Position numbers and translations under genes: made by a program. DNA of 64,000 nucleotides from Bdellovibrionales bacterium. Its GTDB lineage: Bacteria; Bdellovibrionota; Bdellovibrionia; Bdellovibrionales; UBA1609. Positions 61,838 through 64,000 of this stretch are shown in pieces. Within the stretch, counting starts at the first letter, position 1, and each line of letters opens with the position of its first letter. Location of the stretch: the NCBI GenBank assembly GCA_016714165.1, contig JADJNU010000002.1, positions 1,054,001 through 1,118,000 of the forward strand, in the 5' to 3' direction. The notes beneath the pieces are model-generated. The model did no database searches. It was not told where the DNA came from and saw nothing but the letters and a program-made list of their open reading frames with translations.

Positions 61838-64000
61838 ATGATGGAAAAAACAGATTTCAAGAACGTGACTGATGTTGATATTAACCGCGAAATGCGGGAG
61901 GCCTACCTTCAATACTCAATGAGTGTGATTGTCGGGAGGGCGTTGCCGGACGTTCGAGATGGCCTCAAGCCTGTTCATCGCCGGATCTTGTTTTCTATGC
62001 ATGAGTTGGGCAATACCCATGACAAGGCATACAAGAAATCTGCCCGTGTTGTGGGGGATGTAATTGGTAAGTACCACCCTCATGGTGATATGGCTGTATA
62101 TGATACGATCGTGAGGATGGCCCAGTCATTTTCCTTACGTGAGCCTCTTGTCGATGGACAGGGTAACTTCGGTTCGATCGATGGAGATGCTGCTGCGGCT
62201 CCGCGATACACAGAGATTCGAATGACGGCTCTGACCGAAGAATTATTGGAAGACATCGAGAAGGAGACGGTAGCTTTCGGTCCCAACTATGACGATTCTT
62301 TGGTTGTGCCTTTGGTGCTGCCAGCTAAATTTCCAAATCTTTTGATCAACGGCAGCTCGGGTATTGCGGTGGGAATGGCAACGAACATTCCCCCTCACAA
62401 TCTTTCTGAAGTAGTGGATGGCTGTATTGCTCTTATTAAAGAACCAACAATTAAGACGGATGACTTAATTAAAATTATTCCGGGTCCCGACTTTCCAACG
62501 TCCGGAGTTATTGCGGGAACGCAGGGGATTCTTTCCGCTTATAAAAAGGGCCGAGGTGTCATCACTCTCAAAGCTGTTGCAGATATTGAAGTAAAAAAGG
62601 ATCGAGAGGAAATCATAGTTACAGAGATTCCTTATCAAGTGAACAAGGCAAGGCTTATAGAGAGCATTGCGGATTTGGTTAAGGATAAGAGAGTTGAAGG
62701 CATTTCAGACATTCGCGATGAATCTTCTCGTGAAGGGATGAGGATCGTTATTCAGCTGAAGAGAAATGAGAACGCCCAAGTTATTCTCAATCGTCTTTAC
62801 AAATTCACTCAATTGCAAGTCAGTTATGGCATTATTATGTTGGCCCTTGATTCTAGGTTGCAGCCTAAGGTTTATAGCCTCAAGGGAATGTTAGAAGACT
62901 TTGTTGAGCATCGTAAGGATGTGGTGACCAGGCGATGTATATTTGAATTAAAAAAGGTTGAGGCAAGGGCGCATATTCTCGAAGGCTTAGGCAAGGCTCT
63001 TGATGAGATTGAGGCGGTCATTCAAACGATTCGATCTTCGAAAGAAGCCGGAGTGGCTCGTCAAAACTTAATTGCCAAATTTGGCTTTTCAGATAAGCAG
63101 GCTCAAGCCATCTTGGAAATGCGCCTTCAGCGCCTGACGGGCCTTGAAAGGCAGAAAATTCTTGATGAATTGGATGAAATCGTTAAGCGCATTGCTTGGC
63201 TTCGGCAGGTTTTGGGCAACGTATCGGAGATATTTGCGATCATCATTCAAGAGCTTGAAGACATTAAAAAGCGATTTGGTTCTCCGCGAAGGACAAGGAT
63301 TGAGGCTTCGGAAGGAGAAATCGAAGATGAAGATCTGATTGCTGAAGAGGAAATGATCGTAACAATTACTCATACGGGCTATATCAAGCGTATTGCTATT
63401 GATGAATATCGCGTGCAGAGGCGTGGCGGAAAAGGATTAAAAGGAGCTGAAAATCGCGAAGAGGACTTTGTTTGGAGAATTTTTACAGCATCTACTCTGA
63501 CAACCTTACTTGTTTTTAGCGATCGCGGAAAGCTTTATTGGTTGAAAGTGCATCGTTTGCCCCTCGGGTCTCGCACCTCAAAGGGAAAGGCGATTAACAA
63601 TGTTGTGAACCTTTCGCCAGGCGAACAAGTCAGAGCGATTCTACCAGTAGCCGAATTTGCTGAGAATAGCTTTGTTGTGATGTTAACTGAAAACGGAATT
63701 ATTAAGAAAACATCTCTTTCGGCTTTCTCGCGACCGCGACCTAGTGGGATTATCGCTCTCACGACAGATTTGGATGATATTGTGATAGAGACCAAAATTA
63801 GCACTGGCAGCAATGATATTTTTATTGTCACCAAGGAAGGCATGTCGATCCGTTTTGACGAATCGGATGTTCGCGCAATGGGACGCTCTGCTCGAGGCGT
63901 AAAAGGAATCACTTTAGGCAAAGAGGACAAAGTAATAGGTGCCGAAGTCATTGAAAAGGCTGCCCAGGAGACGATCCTGATTGTGACGAAGGGTGGCTAT
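61838..64000 (+). CDS. gyrA: DNA gyrase subunit A, 3' end cut by window edge
   Basis: Breakage-reunion subunit of gyrase; 721 codons are present and the frame runs off the right edge. ATG at 61838 (MMEKTDFKNV). Features: VGRALPDVRDGLKPVHRRIL, the catalytic Tyr124 in AAAAPRYTE, the hinge/coiled coil, and the start of the C-terminal beta-pinwheel with RRGGKGLKG near residue 531 (GyrA-box-like: QRRGGKG), which supports GyrA over ParC. At the position of E. coli Ser83 the protein has Met85 (HPHGDMAVYD), while the Asp at the E. coli Asp87 position is conserved. It follows gyrB by 12 bases. Confidence 0.95.
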   Translation, partial: MMEKTDFKNVTDVDINREMREAYLQYSMSVIVGRALPDVRDGLKPVHRRILFSMHELGNTHDKAYKKSARVVGDVIGKYHPHGDMAVYDTIVRMAQSFSLREPLVDGQGNFGSIDGDAAAAPRYTEIRMTALTEELLEDIEKETVAFGPNYDDSLVVPLVLPAKFPNLLINGSSGIAVGMATNIPPHNLSEVVDGCIALIKEPTIKTDDLIKIIPGPDFPTSGVIAGTQGILSAYKKGRGVITLKAVADIEVKKDREEIIVTEIPYQVNKARLIESIADLVKDKRVEGISDIRDESSREGMRIVIQLKRNENAQVILNRLYKFTQLQVSYGIIMLALDSRLQPKVYSLKGMLEDFVEHRKDVVTRRCIFELKKVEARAHILEGLGKALDEIEAVIQTIRSSKEAGVARQNLIAKFGFSDKQAQAILEMRLQRLTGLERQKILDELDEIVKRIAWLRQVLGNVSEIFAIIIQELEDIKKRFGSPRRTRIEASEGEIEDEDLIAEEEMIVTITHTGYIKRIAIDEYRVQRRGGKGLKGAENREEDFVWRIFTASTLTTLLVFSDRGKLYWLKVHRLPLGSRTSKGKAINNVVNLSPGEQVRAILPVAEFAENSFVVMLTENGIIKKTSLSAFSRPRPSGIIALTTDLDDIVIETKISTGSNDIFIVTKEGMSIRFDESDVRAMGRSARGVKGITLGKEDKVIGAEVIEKAAQETILIVTKGGY

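Overview
The window looks like the origin region of a Gram-negative bacterial chromosome, most likely of the Bdellovibrionota / former Deltaproteobacteria type. That placement is an inference from overall character: lipoproteins with lipoboxes, Tat and YidC/YidD genes, an outer-membrane barrel protein, a parAB-bactofilin cluster next to an atpF'-F-H-A-G-D-C operon, and long M16 and LpoA-like envelope proteins. No rRNA or tRNA gene, CRISPR array, insertion sequence or prophage was seen.

Layout. (1) 1-6444, + strand: the 3' part of asnS, then an operon for propionyl-CoA carboxylase (carboxyltransferase, biotin carboxylase, biotin carrier) and the catalytic subunit of methylmalonyl-CoA mutase, i.e. 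propionyl-CoA to succinyl-CoA. (2) 6454-11059, - strand: an M16 peptidase, an unknown 209-residue protein, tatB and tatC. (3) 11076-18659, + strand: hemW, then a heat-shock-like group (grpE, a zinc-finger-less dnaJ, an LpoA-like lipoprotein) behind a sigma-32-like promoter, then lon. (4) 18895-25337: an accessory-looking stretch with an MBOAT O-acyltransferase, its probable SGNH-like partner, a Calx-beta/beta-propeller lipoprotein, an HTH/coiled-coil gene and a patatin phospholipase. (5) 25587-32983, - strand: nuoA-H-J-K-L-M-N, the complete membrane arm of complex I with no peripheral-arm gene. (6) 33189-39418: mfd, an outer-membrane protein and a family-3 glycoside hydrolase. (7) 39426-45265, - strand: ATP synthase F1 plus both b-type stalk subunits, without a and c. 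(8) 45369-55231, - strand: the classical origin-proximal cluster rpmH-rnpA-yidD-yidC-jag-mnmE-mnmG-rsmG and parA-parB-bactofilin, with two perfect parS sites flanking a small lipoprotein gene. (9) 55421-64000, + strand: dnaA, a Bacillus-like oriC with DnaA boxes and DnaA-trios, dnaN, recF, gyrB and the start of gyrA.

Five otherwise normal genes (biotin carboxylase, MBOAT, HTH gene, nuoJ, mfd) are each split by a single frameshift, mostly at short homopolymers or a dinucleotide run. Because nuoJ and mfd are normally conserved and everything around them is intact, indel errors in the assembly are the simplest explanation; real lesions or slippage-prone sites cannot be excluded. These genes are annotated here across their full extent.

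The window reads mainly as a conserved housekeeping region. The features most worth a second look are the DnaA-trio origin, the parS-flanked lipoprotein, the membrane-arm-only nuo operon, the inverted-repeat-rich non-coding stretch at 23781-24119, and the GrpE / class II J-protein / LpoA-like operon.
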